Below, in pieces: positions 51,474 through 60,402 of a DNA stretch of 64,000 nt. The notes below the pieces were generated by a model, which ran no database searches, was not told the DNA's origin, and saw only the letters and a list, made by a program, of their open reading frames with translations. Origin of the DNA: CAWDCV01 sp963728125 (GTDB lineage Bacteria > Actinomycetota > Actinomycetes > CAWDCV01); assembly GCA_963728125.1 (NCBI GenBank), contig CAVSIZ010000014.1, positions 1-64,000 of the forward strand. The letters run 5' to 3'. Every line of letters begins with the position of its first letter. Position 1 is the first letter of the stretch. The position numbers and the translations under genes were made by a program.

Positions 51474-53042
51474 GTGGTTCAGGTACTGGTGCTCCTCGCG
51501 CTCGCCTTGCTGGTCTCGGCGCTCGCTCGCCGCCGCGGCTGGTCAGCGCCGCTCCTGCTCGTGCTCGTCGGCGTCGTCGTGTCGTTCGTGCCGGGGATCC
51601 CGGTCTACGAACTCGATCCTGACCTGGTGCTGCTCGTGTTCTTGCCGCCCCTGCTGTACTGGGCGGCCTGGGAGAGCTCGTACCTGAACCTGCGCCAAAA
51701 CCTGCGGGCCATCGGTCTGCTGTCCGTGGGGCTGGTGCTCTTCACCGCATTCGCGGTGGGGTACGTGATGCACTCGCTCGTTCCGGGCCTGGGCCTCGCT
51801 GCTGCGCTGGCGCTCGGCGCGATCGTGGCGCCGCCCGATGCCGTGGCGGCGACTGCCATCGGCCGCGAGATGGGACTGCCACGTCGACTCATCACCATCC
51901 TTGCCGGGGAAAGCCTGATCAACGATGCGACCGCATTGACGGCGTACCGCGTTGCCGTGAGTGCTGCGATGGGAGGGGGGTTCTCGCTCCTGGGCGGCAT
52001 CGAGGAGTTCGGCCTCGCCGCTCTGGGCGGAGCAGCGATCGGCCTCGTTGGTGCGGTCATCGTCGAGCGACTGGTGCGGTGGCTCCGTGACCCGCTGGTC
52101 GAGAACGGCCTATCCCTCCTGACGCCCTTCGCCTGCTACCTCGCGGCCGAGGAGATCCACGCCTCGGGCGTCATCGCCGTCGTCGTGGCCGGGCTGTTCC
52201 TCGGGCATCGCGCACCCCGCGACCTCGGCTATGCCACCCGCCTGCAAGCAGAGAGCGTCTGGCGGATCGTCAGCTTCGGCCTCGAATCGATCGTCTTCCT
52301 CCTCATCGGCCTGCAAGTACGCGCCGTGGCCGTCTCGCTGTCCGACTGGCCGTCGTCCCAGCTGCTCCTCTACTCAGCGGCAATCGTGGTCACCGTCATC
52401 GTGGTGCGCTTCGCCTGGGTGTTTCCCGCGACGTACCTGCCACGCCGGTTGAGTCGGGCCATACGCGAGCGGGATCCCGCACCGCCGTGGCAGTGGGCCG
52501 TGGTCGTTAGCTGGGCCGGTATGCGTGGGGTGGTGTCGCTCGCCGCGGCCTTCGCCCTGCCCATTGACTTCCCGCAGCGGGACTTGATCCTGTTCCTCAC
52601 CTTCGTCGTCGTCATCGCCACTCTCGTCGGGCAGGGCTTCACGTTGCCCAAGGTGATCCGTCGGCTGGGCGTGACGGCGTCGGAGTCGCTGCAGGACAAC
52701 CTCGCCGAGGCCGATGCCCAGCAGCGGGCAGCGCGCGCCGCGATCGAGCGGCTCGACCAGATCGTCGAGGAGGAGGGGAACATCTCCGACGACATCGTGC
52801 AGAACCTTCGGGACAAGGCCGAGATCCGAACCTTCGGCGCGTGGGAACGGCTCGGAGGCGGCCGCGGCCATGCCAACTCCGAGACGCCCACCGCGACCTA
52901 CCGGCGGCTGCGTCGAGCCATGCTCGAGGCAGAGCGCGACGTGTTCGTCCAGCTGCGCGACGATCGCCGCATCGACGACGAGGTGCTGCGCCGCGTCCTG
53001 CTCGAACTCGACCTGGAAGAGGCGATGCTCGCTCGCGACTAA
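51474..53042 (+). CDS. Na+/H+ antiporter, CPA1 (NhaP) type
   Basis: 522 aa. About twelve helices to residue 410 with GAIVAPPDAVAATAI (ion-binding Asp) and AGESLINDATAL (the conserved Asn-Asp pair), then a cytoplasmic C-terminal tail of 110 residues with coiled-coil character (RAARAAIERLDQIVEEEGN). It would exchange Na+ or K+ for H+ across the membrane. GTG 51474 follows AGGAGG. A collapsed relative of an antiporter is at 24551. Confidence 0.9.
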   Translation: MVQVLVLLALALLVSALARRRGWSAPLLLVLVGVVVSFVPGIPVYELDPDLVLLVFLPPLLYWAAWESSYLNLRQNLRAIGLLSVGLVLFTAFAVGYVMHSLVPGLGLAAALALGAIVAPPDAVAATAIGREMGLPRRLITILAGESLINDATALTAYRVAVSAAMGGGFSLLGGIEEFGLAALGGAAIGLVGAVIVERLVRWLRDPLVENGLSLLTPFACYLAAEEIHASGVIAVVVAGLFLGHRAPRDLGYATRLQAESVWRIVSFGLESIVFLLIGLQVRAVAVSLSDWPSSQLLLYSAAIVVTVIVVRFAWVFPATYLPRRLSRAIRERDPAPPWQWAVVVSWAGMRGVVSLAAAFALPIDFPQRDLILFLTFVVVIATLVGQGFTLPKVIRRLGVTASESLQDNLAEADAQQRAARAAIERLDQIVEEEGNISDDIVQNLRDKAEIRTFGAWERLGGGRGHANSETPTATYRRLRRAMLEAERDVFVQLRDDRRIDDEVLRRVLLELDLEEAMLARD

Positions 53043-53157
53043 TGATCCCTCTCGGCCGCCGTTCGCAATCGGCGTAGCCGCTGCAGGATGACAGAGCGCT
53101 CATCGACCGGTTCGATCCTGGTGAGACGTCGAGCGCCCGTATGTCACAGGAGGACAT

Positions 53158-54840
53158 GTGCAGCCAGCCGAAGACCGCCGGGCCAGCCGGCCGTCGATCC
53201 TCACCGTCGACGACGACGGTGCGGTGTCACGTGCGGTGGCGCGCGATCTCCGCCGACGCTACGGCGAAGAGTTCCGTATCGTTCGCGCGGACTCGGGGGC
53301 ACAGGCGCTCGAGGCGTTGCGCGAGATCAAGCTGCGCGGTGACCGCGTCGCGGTGCTGCTCGCCGACTACCGCATGCCCGAGATGAGTGGCCTGGAGTTC
53401 CTCGAGCAGGCGATGGACTTGTTTCCCAGTGCTGCGCGCGCGCTCTTGACCGCGTACGCCGACACGGATGCGGCGATTCAGGCGATCAACATCATCGACC
53501 TCGACCACTATCTGTTGAAGCCGTGGGATCCGCCGGAGGAGAAGCTTTATCCGGTGATCGACGCCTTGATCGAGGTGTGGCGAGCTGCCCGGGAGCAGCC
53601 GCTCCACGAGACGAAGCTCATCGGTCACCGCTGGTCCGCGCGCAGCCACGAGATCCGCGACTTCCTCGCGCGGAACATGGTCCCGTACCACTACTTCGCC
53701 GCCGACGAGCCGGAGGGGGCGCGGCTGCTCGAGGCGGCCGGGCTGGACGCAGATGCGGTACCCGTGATCATTCCACCCGACGGCACGGTGATGGTGGCGC
53801 CGTCCACCACCGAGCTGGCCACCGCGGTGGGTTTGTCGACGGCACCCGCGACCGACTTCTACGACCTCGCCATCGTCGGTGGGGGACCGGCGGGATTGGG
53901 TGCGGCGGTCTACGGCGCGTCCGAGGGCCTGCGCACGGTGCTGGTCGAGAAGCAGGCGACCGGCGGTCAGGCAGGGCAGAGCTCGCGCATCGAGAACTAC
54001 CTGGGCTTTCCTGACGGCGTCTCGGGAGGGCAGCTCATCGACCGCGCACGGCGACAGGCGACGCGATTCGGTGCCGAGATGCTGACCGCGCGAGACGTCA
54101 CCGGATTGCAGCGGCGCGGATCGGCGCGCGTGCTGCATTTCGACGACGGATCCAACATCGCCGCGCATGCTGTCGTACTCGCGACCGGGGTGTCGTATCG
54201 CCGCCTGGCCGCACCGGGCGCTGACGACTTCGCCGGTCGCGGGGTCTACTACGGCGCTGCCGCGGTCGAGGCTCCGAACTGCCGCGAGCAAGACGTCTAC
54301 ATCGTCGGGGGAGCGAATTCCGCCGGCCAGGCAGCGGTGTTCCTGTCCCCGCAAGCGCGCAGCGTCACCCTGCTCGTGCGGGGAGAGTCGCTCGAAAGAT
54401 CGATGTCGCACTACCTGATCGAGCAACTCCGTGACATCGACAACGTCCGGGTCCGCACCGGCGTCACTATCGTCGGCGCCAAAGGCGACGACCATCTCGA
54501 GCAGATCGAGGTTCGCGACGAGGCCACCGGGATCTGCGAGACGCTGCAGACCAGCTGGCTGTTCGTGTTTATCGGCGCGGCGCCGCTGACGGAGTGGCTC
54601 GACGGTGTCGTCGCTCGCGACCGCCTCGGCTTCGTACTCGCCGGTCCCGACCTGCTGGTCGACGGCAAGCGGCCGGCGGGCTGGGAGCTCGAGCGGGATC
54701 CGTGGCACCTCGAGACCAACGTTCCCGGAGTGTTCGTCGCCGGCGACGTTCGTTCGGAGTCGGTGAAGCGCGTCGCCTCGGCGGTCGGCGAGGGCGCGAT
54801 GGCAGTGACGCTGGTCCACCGCTACCTGGAGAGGCTGTGA
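53158..54840 (+). CDS. Response-regulator receiver fused to glutaredoxin-like domain and FAD/NAD(P) oxidoreductase
   Basis: 560 aa. A receiver with all key residues: acidic cluster VDDDG at 17-21, phosphoacceptor Asp70 (LLADYRMPEMSG) and Lys121. A glutaredoxin-like segment follows (154-228, RWSARSHEIRDF) and a flavoprotein with GGGPAG at 241-246 and GGANSAG at 384-390. No CxxC exists; a lone Cys375 lies where thioredoxin reductases have their redox pair, so the electron acceptor is not thioredoxin by the usual route. GTG 53158 follows AGGAGG. The histidine kinase gene begins 4 nt after its stop, so phosphorylation probably controls this enzyme rather than DNA binding. Confidence 0.9.
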   Translation: MQPAEDRRASRPSILTVDDDGAVSRAVARDLRRRYGEEFRIVRADSGAQALEALREIKLRGDRVAVLLADYRMPEMSGLEFLEQAMDLFPSAARALLTAYADTDAAIQAINIIDLDHYLLKPWDPPEEKLYPVIDALIEVWRAAREQPLHETKLIGHRWSARSHEIRDFLARNMVPYHYFAADEPEGARLLEAAGLDADAVPVIIPPDGTVMVAPSTTELATAVGLSTAPATDFYDLAIVGGGPAGLGAAVYGASEGLRTVLVEKQATGGQAGQSSRIENYLGFPDGVSGGQLIDRARRQATRFGAEMLTARDVTGLQRRGSARVLHFDDGSNIAAHAVVLATGVSYRRLAAPGADDFAGRGVYYGAAAVEAPNCREQDVYIVGGANSAGQAAVFLSPQARSVTLLVRGESLERSMSHYLIEQLRDIDNVRVRTGVTIVGAKGDDHLEQIEVRDEATGICETLQTSWLFVFIGAAPLTEWLDGVVARDRLGFVLAGPDLLVDGKRPAGWELERDPWHLETNVPGVFVAGDVRSESVKRVASAVGEGAMAVTLVHRYLERL

Positions 54841-54844
54841 CCAC

Positions 54845-56365
54845 ATGGAGCAGTCGAGCCGACGAGCGAGGGACGAGCGAGAAGGCGAGCGCGACCAGAT
54901 GACACAGGACACCCGACTGTCACCCGACGAGCTGCGCACCCTCTTCCTGTTCGAGAGTCTCGACGACGACAAGCTCGCCTGGCTCGCGGAGAACGGTCGG
55001 GTCGAGCAGGTCCCGGTCGGCCCGGTCTACACCGAGGGAGAGGACGCCACCTGCTTCTACGTCCTACTCGACGGCGAGGTGGCGCTGCTGCGCCGGGTGG
55101 GCACCGAGGACATCGAGGTCAACCGCACGTCGTATCGAGGCGTCTACGCGGGCGCCACCCAGGCGTACCTCGGCGAGCGCTTCCAGCAGAAGTACGTCAC
55201 TTCGCTGCGCGCGATCACGCCCGCCACGCTGTTCCTGCTGCCCGCGGCCGAATGGGCGGAGGCTATTCGCAGCTGGTTCCCGATGGCGATTCACCTGCTC
55301 GAGGGACTGTTCTTCGGCATTCAGAACACCAACCGCTTGGTCGGTCAGCGCGAACGCTTGCTCGCCCTGGGCTCGCTCTCCGCCGGATTGACCCATGAGC
55401 TGAACAATCCCGCGGCGGCAGCGGTGCGAGCCACTGCATCGCTGCGCGAGCGGGTCGCAGGGATGCGGGCCAAGCTCGGCTACCTGGCAGATGGCCACGT
55501 TCCTGCTGACGCCCTGCACCAGCTCGTCGCTCTCCAGGAGGCCGCGGTGGAGCGGGCGGCCAAGGCGACGCCGCTCGGACCGCTCGAGGCGTCCGATCGC
55601 GAGGACGAGGTGGGCGATTGGCTCGAGGACCGCTCGATCCGTCGCGCGTTCGACATCGCCCCTGTTCTCGTCACTGCGGGCCTCGACGTGCCGTGGCTCG
55701 AGGAGGTCGAGACCGCGGTCGATCCCGACATGCTCGAGAGTGCCGTGCACTGGCTCGCGTATGCCGTGGAGACCGAAAACCTGATGGGCGAGATCGAGGA
55801 CGCGACGACGCGCATCAGCACGCTCGTGGGCAAGGCCAAGCAGTACTCACAGATGGACCGCGCACCCCAGCAGGACATCGACATCCGGGACGGGCTCGAC
55901 AGCACCCTGGTCATGCTCGGCAGCAAGATCGGAAAGGGCATCCGCGTCGTCAAGGACTACGACGCCACGTTGCCGATCATCCCGGCGTACGGCGCCGAGC
56001 TCAACCAGGTCTGGACCAACATCATCGACAACGCCGTCGCGGCGATGGGAGAAACCGGCACGCTGACGCTGCGCACCGCGCCAGCAGACGACGACAGCCT
56101 GTCCGTATCGATCAGTGACACCGGTCCCGGCATCCCGCCCGACACGCTCGCGCGCATCTTCGAGCCGTTCTTCACGACCAAGCCGGTCGGCGAGGGGACC
56201 GGGCTCGGGCTCGATATCTCCTGGCGAATCGTCGTGAACCGGCACGGCGGAGATATCACTGTCCGGTCGATGCCAGGAGAGACGACATTCGTCGTCACGT
56301 TGCCGACGACGGGGCCACGTCCATCCGAACGTCGACCGGTCGAGGATGACCCGACCGGCGAATAG
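54845..56365 (+). CDS. Histidine kinase with cyclic-nucleotide-binding domain
   Basis: 506 aa (488 if it starts at ATG 54899). A cNMP-binding fold (about 35-145: LFESLDDDKLAWLAENGRVE, GEDATCFYVLLDGEVALLR) is followed by a coiled linker, an H-box with His184 (LSAGLTHELNNPA) and an ATPase domain with NIIDNAVAAM, SDTGPGIP and GTGLGLDISWR. No membrane helix, so it is a soluble kinase sensing a cyclic nucleotide or a related ligand. The adjacent receiver-flavoprotein is the obvious partner; the dead receiver at position 25 could not accept phosphate. Confidence 0.9.
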   Translation: MEQSSRRARDEREGERDQMTQDTRLSPDELRTLFLFESLDDDKLAWLAENGRVEQVPVGPVYTEGEDATCFYVLLDGEVALLRRVGTEDIEVNRTSYRGVYAGATQAYLGERFQQKYVTSLRAITPATLFLLPAAEWAEAIRSWFPMAIHLLEGLFFGIQNTNRLVGQRERLLALGSLSAGLTHELNNPAAAAVRATASLRERVAGMRAKLGYLADGHVPADALHQLVALQEAAVERAAKATPLGPLEASDREDEVGDWLEDRSIRRAFDIAPVLVTAGLDVPWLEEVETAVDPDMLESAVHWLAYAVETENLMGEIEDATTRISTLVGKAKQYSQMDRAPQQDIDIRDGLDSTLVMLGSKIGKGIRVVKDYDATLPIIPAYGAELNQVWTNIIDNAVAAMGETGTLTLRTAPADDDSLSVSISDTGPGIPPDTLARIFEPFFTTKPVGEGTGLGLDISWRIVVNRHGGDITVRSMPGETTFVVTLPTTGPRPSERRPVEDDPTGE

Positions 56366-56378
56366 ATGTTGCGAGGAG

Positions 56379-56582
56379 TTAGGCCGCGGTGGTGACGCGC
56401 CGGGTGCGGGCGCGATGCGGAGCGATGACTCGACCGTCGGGCAGCAGCTCGCCGGTATCTTCGAAGACCAGCACACCGTTGCAGAGCAGGCTCCAGCCCT
56501 GCTCGGGGTGACAGGCGACCGTGTGCGCAGCATCACGGTCAGGCGCGTCCGCGGAGGGACAGCGCGGTTCGTGCGGGCACAT
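56379..56582 (-). CDS. DUF5999-family small protein
   Basis: 67 aa. MCPHEPRCPSADAPDRDAA, then VACHPEQGWSLLCNGVLVFE and DTGELLPDG fit the actinobacterial DUF5999 family closely over its whole length. Cysteines in CPHEPRC suggest a metal site. The function is unknown. It converges on the histidine kinase gene and diverges from the polyketide synthase; the 278-bp divergent gap holds a long hairpin. Confidence 0.85.
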   Translation of the reverse strand: MCPHEPRCPSADAPDRDAAHTVACHPEQGWSLLCNGVLVFEDTGELLPDGRVIAPHRARTRRVTTAA

Positions 56583-56732
56583 GAGTGTGCCTCCGGATCC
56601 GTACTCGTCTTATGAAAACCTTTTCGTCACCTCCCAGTGTGCCGTATCGCGGAAGGAACGAAGACCCAAACCCCCGTGTCGTGGATAACTGTTTCGTCAA
56701 GTTCTTCTGTGAACAACCGATCTTCGGAGCAG

Positions 56733-56782
56733 CTCGTGTCAGGGTCTGGCGCGGCCATGACCGCGCCTCGTTCTGACACGAG
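56733..56782. promoter_or_regulatory. Nested inverted repeat in the DUF5999 / type III PKS divergent region
   Basis: Outer arms CTCGTGTCAG (56733-56742) and CTGACACGAG (56773-56782) are perfectly complementary; inside them GCGCGG and CCGCGC form a second stem around CCATGA. In the transcript of the polyketide synthase it could fold as a long hairpin; as DNA it could be an operator. The flanking DNA upstream is unusually AT-rich for this window. Confidence 0.5.
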
Positions 56783-56860
56783 ATCCCTGACCCGCGGTCA
56801 TACCGCCATGAACGCCCGCGTACGGGGCGACCGGGCACACCCCCCGCGTACCATGCAGCG

Positions 56861-57928
56861 GTGACGCAGATCGCAGCCGTTCACGGCGCGCTGCCTCCGC
56901 ACCGCTACCCGCAACGCGTGATCACGGAGGCCATCGCCGACCTCATCGGCGTCACCGGCGCCAATCGCCTCCTGCTCGAACGTGTCCACGCATCGACCGG
57001 CATCGACACGCGCAGCCTGGTCATCCCGCTCGAGGAGTATTCGCGCCTATCCGGATTCGGTGAGGCCAACGATCTGTGGATCACGGCTGGCGTCGACCTC
57101 GGTGAGCAGGCAGTCCGCGGTGCACTCGAGATCGCCGGCATCGACCCGCAGGATGTCGACCTGCTCGTCGTCACCTCGGTAACCGGCATGGCCGCGCCGT
57201 CGGTCGATGCACGCCTGGTCCCTCGACTGGGATTGCGCGACGACGTTCGGCGGCTGCCGCTGTTCGGGTTGGGTTGCGTAGCCGGCGCCGCTGGGATCGC
57301 CCGCCTGCACGACTTCCTGCTCGGCCGTCCAAACGGCGTTGCCGTCCTGCTCGCCATCGAACTGTGCTCACTTACCGTGCAGCGAAACGACAGCTCGATC
57401 GCCAACATGGTCGCGAGCGGGCTGTTCGGTGACGGCGTCGCGGCGGTGGTGGCGGTCGGGGCGGAGCGAGCAGCCGATCGTCCGATGTGGGCCGGCCCGG
57501 AAGTGGTGGACAGCCGTAGCCGGTTGTACCCCGACAGCGAGCGCGTCATGGGCTGGGACATCGGCGGCAGCGGATTCAAGATCGTGCTGTCGGCGAGCGT
57601 GGCCGATGTCGTCCGCCAGTATCTCGGTGACGACGTCTGCGAGTTCCTCGCCGACCATGAGCTGAAGCCGGTCGACATCGACTGCTGGGTCGCCCACCCC
57701 GGTGGCCCGAAGGTGCTGGACGCGATGAGCGATGCGCTCGAGCTTCCCGACGGCGCTCTCGCGGTCACCTGGCGATCGCTGGCGACGATCGGCAATCTAT
57801 CCTCCGCTTCGGTGCTGCACGTCCTTCAAGACACCATCGCGATCCGACCGCCGGGCACCGGTGAGCCGGCGGTGCTGCTCGCGCTTGGTCCTGGGTTCTG
57901 CAGCGAACTCGTGCTCCTCCGGTGGTAG
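56861..57928 (+). CDS. Type III polyketide synthase
   Basis: 355 aa, chalcone-synthase fold. The catalytic triad is visible: Cys139 (FGLGCVAGAAG), His279 (VAHPGGPK) and Asn312 (IGNLSSASVL). It condenses malonyl-CoA onto an acyl-CoA starter to give resorcinol, pyrone or quinone precursors. It heads an operon with an isoprenylcysteine-methyltransferase-like protein and an FAD oxidoreductase, a trio known from actinobacterial alkylresorcinol/quinone-type clusters. Starts at GTG 56861 without a strong ribosome site. Confidence 0.92.
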   Translation: MTQIAAVHGALPPHRYPQRVITEAIADLIGVTGANRLLLERVHASTGIDTRSLVIPLEEYSRLSGFGEANDLWITAGVDLGEQAVRGALEIAGIDPQDVDLLVVTSVTGMAAPSVDARLVPRLGLRDDVRRLPLFGLGCVAGAAGIARLHDFLLGRPNGVAVLLAIELCSLTVQRNDSSIANMVASGLFGDGVAAVVAVGAERAADRPMWAGPEVVDSRSRLYPDSERVMGWDIGGSGFKIVLSASVADVVRQYLGDDVCEFLADHELKPVDIDCWVAHPGGPKVLDAMSDALELPDGALAVTWRSLATIGNLSSASVLHVLQDTIAIRPPGTGEPAVLLALGPGFCSELVLLRW

Positions 57929-57955
57929 CTCCGTGGTAACAGGGCGGTCGATATC

Positions 57956-58483
57956 GTGAGTGTGCAGATCTACACCGCGTTGGTGCTGCTCGTGGCCGTG
58001 GTGCGGCTGGTCGAGCTCAGGGTTGCCAAGGCGCACGATGCAGCAAACATGGCGCGCGGTGGCCGCGAATTCGGGCGAACCCACTATCCCGTGATGGTGG
58101 TGTTGCATGTCGGCTTGCTCGTCGGCTGCATCGCCGAGGTGTGGCTGCTCGACCGTCCATTCCTGCCGTGGCTCGGTTGGCCGATGCTCGCACTGCTTGT
58201 CGCAGCTCATGCGTTGCGCTGGTGGTGCATCCGTACGCTCGGCCAGCAGTGGACGACGCGGGTGATCGTCGTCCCTGGCGCGGGTTTGGTCACGTCCGGG
58301 CCGTATCGCTACCTGCGCCACCCCAACTACGTCGCCGTCGTCCTCGAAGGCATCGCCTTACCGCTGGTTCACACTGCCTGGCTGACCGCGCTTACCTTCA
58401 CCGTGCTCAACGCCGCACTCCTGATCGTCCGGATCAGGGTCGAGGAGCGGGCGCTGTCGCTGCTGCCTGCTACCTCGACGTGA
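57956..58483 (+). CDS. ICMT-family membrane methyltransferase
   Basis: 175 aa, four helices. LVTSGPYRYLRHPNYVAVV is the SAM-binding signature of isoprenylcysteine carboxyl methyltransferase relatives, and RVEERAL the conserved end. In bacteria lacking prenylated proteins it probably methylates the lipidic polyketide made by the gene before it. Starts at GTG 57956; its stop overlaps the next GTG. Confidence 0.87.
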   Translation: MSVQIYTALVLLVAVVRLVELRVAKAHDAANMARGGREFGRTHYPVMVVLHVGLLVGCIAEVWLLDRPFLPWLGWPMLALLVAAHALRWWCIRTLGQQWTTRVIVVPGAGLVTSGPYRYLRHPNYVAVVLEGIALPLVHTAWLTALTFTVLNAALLIVRIRVEERALSLLPATST

Positions 58484-59517
58484 GGTTCGACGCCGACGTA
58501 GTGGTCGTGGGCGGTGGGCCGATCGGCCTCGCTGCTGCCATCCACGCGGCGCGCGGCGGCATGCGTACGGTCGTCATCGAGCAGCGAGCAGGGACCGTCG
58601 ACAAGGCGTGCGGCGAGGGACTGATGCCCACCGCCGTGGCGCGGCTGCGCGCCCTGGGCGTGCGACCGTCGGGGCAGCCATTTCACGGCATCCGCTACGT
58701 CGAGGGCAGGCATCAGGCGGAGGCGTTTTTCTCTGCCGGCACCGGCCTCGGGGTACGCCGCACCGCGCTGCACGCTGCCCTCGCCGAAGCCGCGGGATCT
58801 GCAGGCGTGCAGTGCGTGACAGGCCGGGTCGAAGACGTCGACCAGGATGCGACCAGCGTTACGGCTGCGGGCATGCGGGCGCGCTGGCTGCTTGCCGCCG
58901 ATGGCCTGCACTCCGGCGTACGGCGCGCCATGGCCCTGGAGTCCTCCCGGCGATCGCCTGCTCGACGTCCGCGGCGATACGGCCTGCGGCGGCACGTGGC
59001 TATCGAACCGTGGACCGATCTCGTCGAAGTGCACTGGTCGACCGATGCGGAGGCGTACGTCACCCCTGTGGGTCCGCGTCAAGTCGGCATCGCCGTGCTG
59101 TTCAGCGGCCGCGGGCACTACGACGGCTGGCTCGAGAGGTTTCCGCTACTGGCTGCACGCCTGCGCGGCATTCCCAGCTCCTCACACATCCGCGGCGCCG
59201 GACCCTTACTCCAGCAGAGCTCTCGTCGGGTCTGCGGTCGGGTGCTGCTCGTCGGAGATGCCGCCGGATACGTCGACGCGCTGACCGGTGAGGGCATCAA
59301 CGTCGGACTCGCCAGTGCCGCGGCAGCCGTCGACTGCATCCGGCAGGACCGGCCCCTGGACTATGAGGCGCGCTGGACGCGGTTGTCCCGTCCGTACCGC
59401 ACCCTCACCGAGGGACTCGTGTGGGCGCGCCACCAGCCGCTGCTTCGACCGGCCATCGTTCCCGCGGCAACGCGCTTCCCCAGCCTCTTCGCCGCCATCG
59501 TGGATCGACTCGGCTGA
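58480..59517 (+). CDS. FAD-dependent oxidoreductase (geranylgeranyl-reductase / monooxygenase type)
   Basis: 345 aa from GTG 58480, overlapping the upstream stop (GTGA). Dinucleotide motif VVVGGGPIGLAAAIHAARGG at 7-26, KACGEGLMP (typical of geranylgeranyl-reductase-like flavoproteins), and the second FAD motif LLVGDAAGYVDALTGEGI near 252-269. It likely hydroxylates or reduces the polyketide product. Third gene of the polyketide operon. Confidence 0.87.
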   Translation: MRFDADVVVVGGGPIGLAAAIHAARGGMRTVVIEQRAGTVDKACGEGLMPTAVARLRALGVRPSGQPFHGIRYVEGRHQAEAFFSAGTGLGVRRTALHAALAEAAGSAGVQCVTGRVEDVDQDATSVTAAGMRARWLLAADGLHSGVRRAMALESSRRSPARRPRRYGLRRHVAIEPWTDLVEVHWSTDAEAYVTPVGPRQVGIAVLFSGRGHYDGWLERFPLLAARLRGIPSSSHIRGAGPLLQQSSRRVCGRVLLVGDAAGYVDALTGEGINVGLASAAAAVDCIRQDRPLDYEARWTRLSRPYRTLTEGLVWARHQPLLRPAIVPAATRFPSLFAAIVDRLG

Positions 59518-59526
59518 GGCTCCAGC

Positions 59527-60402
59527 TCAGGCCTGCAGCGGCACCGCGAGCAGCGGTGGGAGAACGGTCGGCTGGGCGGAGCCACCGTCCGGTTCCAGCG
59601 TGATGGCAAACGCCTGCGCCGCCGGGAGATCCCCGGACACCACCAGAACTGCAGTCCCGTCGGCGTTCGCCTGGAACAGTCCGGCTGACCGGATGTCGGT
59701 TTCGGAGTTGATGAGCCACCCCTGGTACGTCTGCCCGGCGGGTGCCTCGTCGAGTCCGCTGGCGAAGAACACCCCCGACTCCTGCGACGGCGCAACGACG
59801 ACCCGGCCACTGCGCCCCTCCGCCTCGGCCGTCGAGACGACCGCGTCGGGCGCGGCGAGGATCTGCTCCACCGTCTGACCCTGCGCCTCCAGCTCGTCCA
59901 CCTGGTTGCGCAACGACACGTTGTTAGCACCGAGCACGGCAACTGCGACGAGCAACACGACCGAGGCGGCAGCCGCGAGCACCTGGGCCCATCGCCGGCG
60001 CGGTCGGCGAACGGCTCGGGGGACGAGCGGAGTCGGCTCCGCGCCAAAACCGGGAATGAGCGACGCGACGCTGTCGTCCGTTTCCGGCTCGGCGTCGGGG
60101 ACCACGGTGGTGTCCTCCGCACGGGGTGCGGTGTCGACCGCGTCCGGCACAACCGGCTCGCGGCGCTCAAGCGGGGGCAGCTGGCGGGTCTGGTTGATCT
60201 GCGCCATCACCCGTGCCTTGAGCTCCGGCGGAGGCGGCGTCGCCAGCGCAGCACCGATCCGGGCCGTCGTTGCCTCGAGCTCGGCGACCTCCGCCGCGCA
60301 GGCGGCACAGTCCGCGAGATGCGCCTGGAACTCCCGCTCCTCCCACTCGGGCAGGCTGTGGGTGGCGTACGCGCCGGTGAGGGTGTGGATATCCGGGCTC
60401 AT
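59527..60402 (-). CDS. rskA: Anti-sigma-K factor RskA-like membrane protein
   Basis: 291 aa. The N-terminus is a zinc-binding anti-sigma domain with His28-x3-Cys32-x2-Cys35 (HLADCAAC); one transmembrane helix lies near 140-160, then the extracytoplasmic RskA domain (VVVAPSQESGVFFASGLDEA, YQGWLI). It would hold SigK at the membrane and release it on proteolysis. Its start overlaps the sigK stop (ATGA at 60399-60402). Confidence 0.88.
   Translation of the reverse strand: MSPDIHTLTGAYATHSLPEWEEREFQAHLADCAACAAEVAELEATTARIGAALATPPPPELKARVMAQINQTRQLPPLERREPVVPDAVDTAPRAEDTTVVPDAEPETDDSVASLIPGFGAEPTPLVPRAVRRPRRRWAQVLAAAASVVLLVAVAVLGANNVSLRNQVDELEAQGQTVEQILAAPDAVVSTAEAEGRSGRVVVAPSQESGVFFASGLDEAPAGQTYQGWLINSETDIRSAGLFQANADGTAVLVVSGDLPAAQAFAITLEPDGGSAQPTVLPPLLAVPLQA

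Noticed and set aside
53227..54972. A 581-codon frame antisense to the receiver-flavoprotein fusion
   Set aside because: A shadow of a well-supported gene; composition is Arg/His-rich and lacks any motif.
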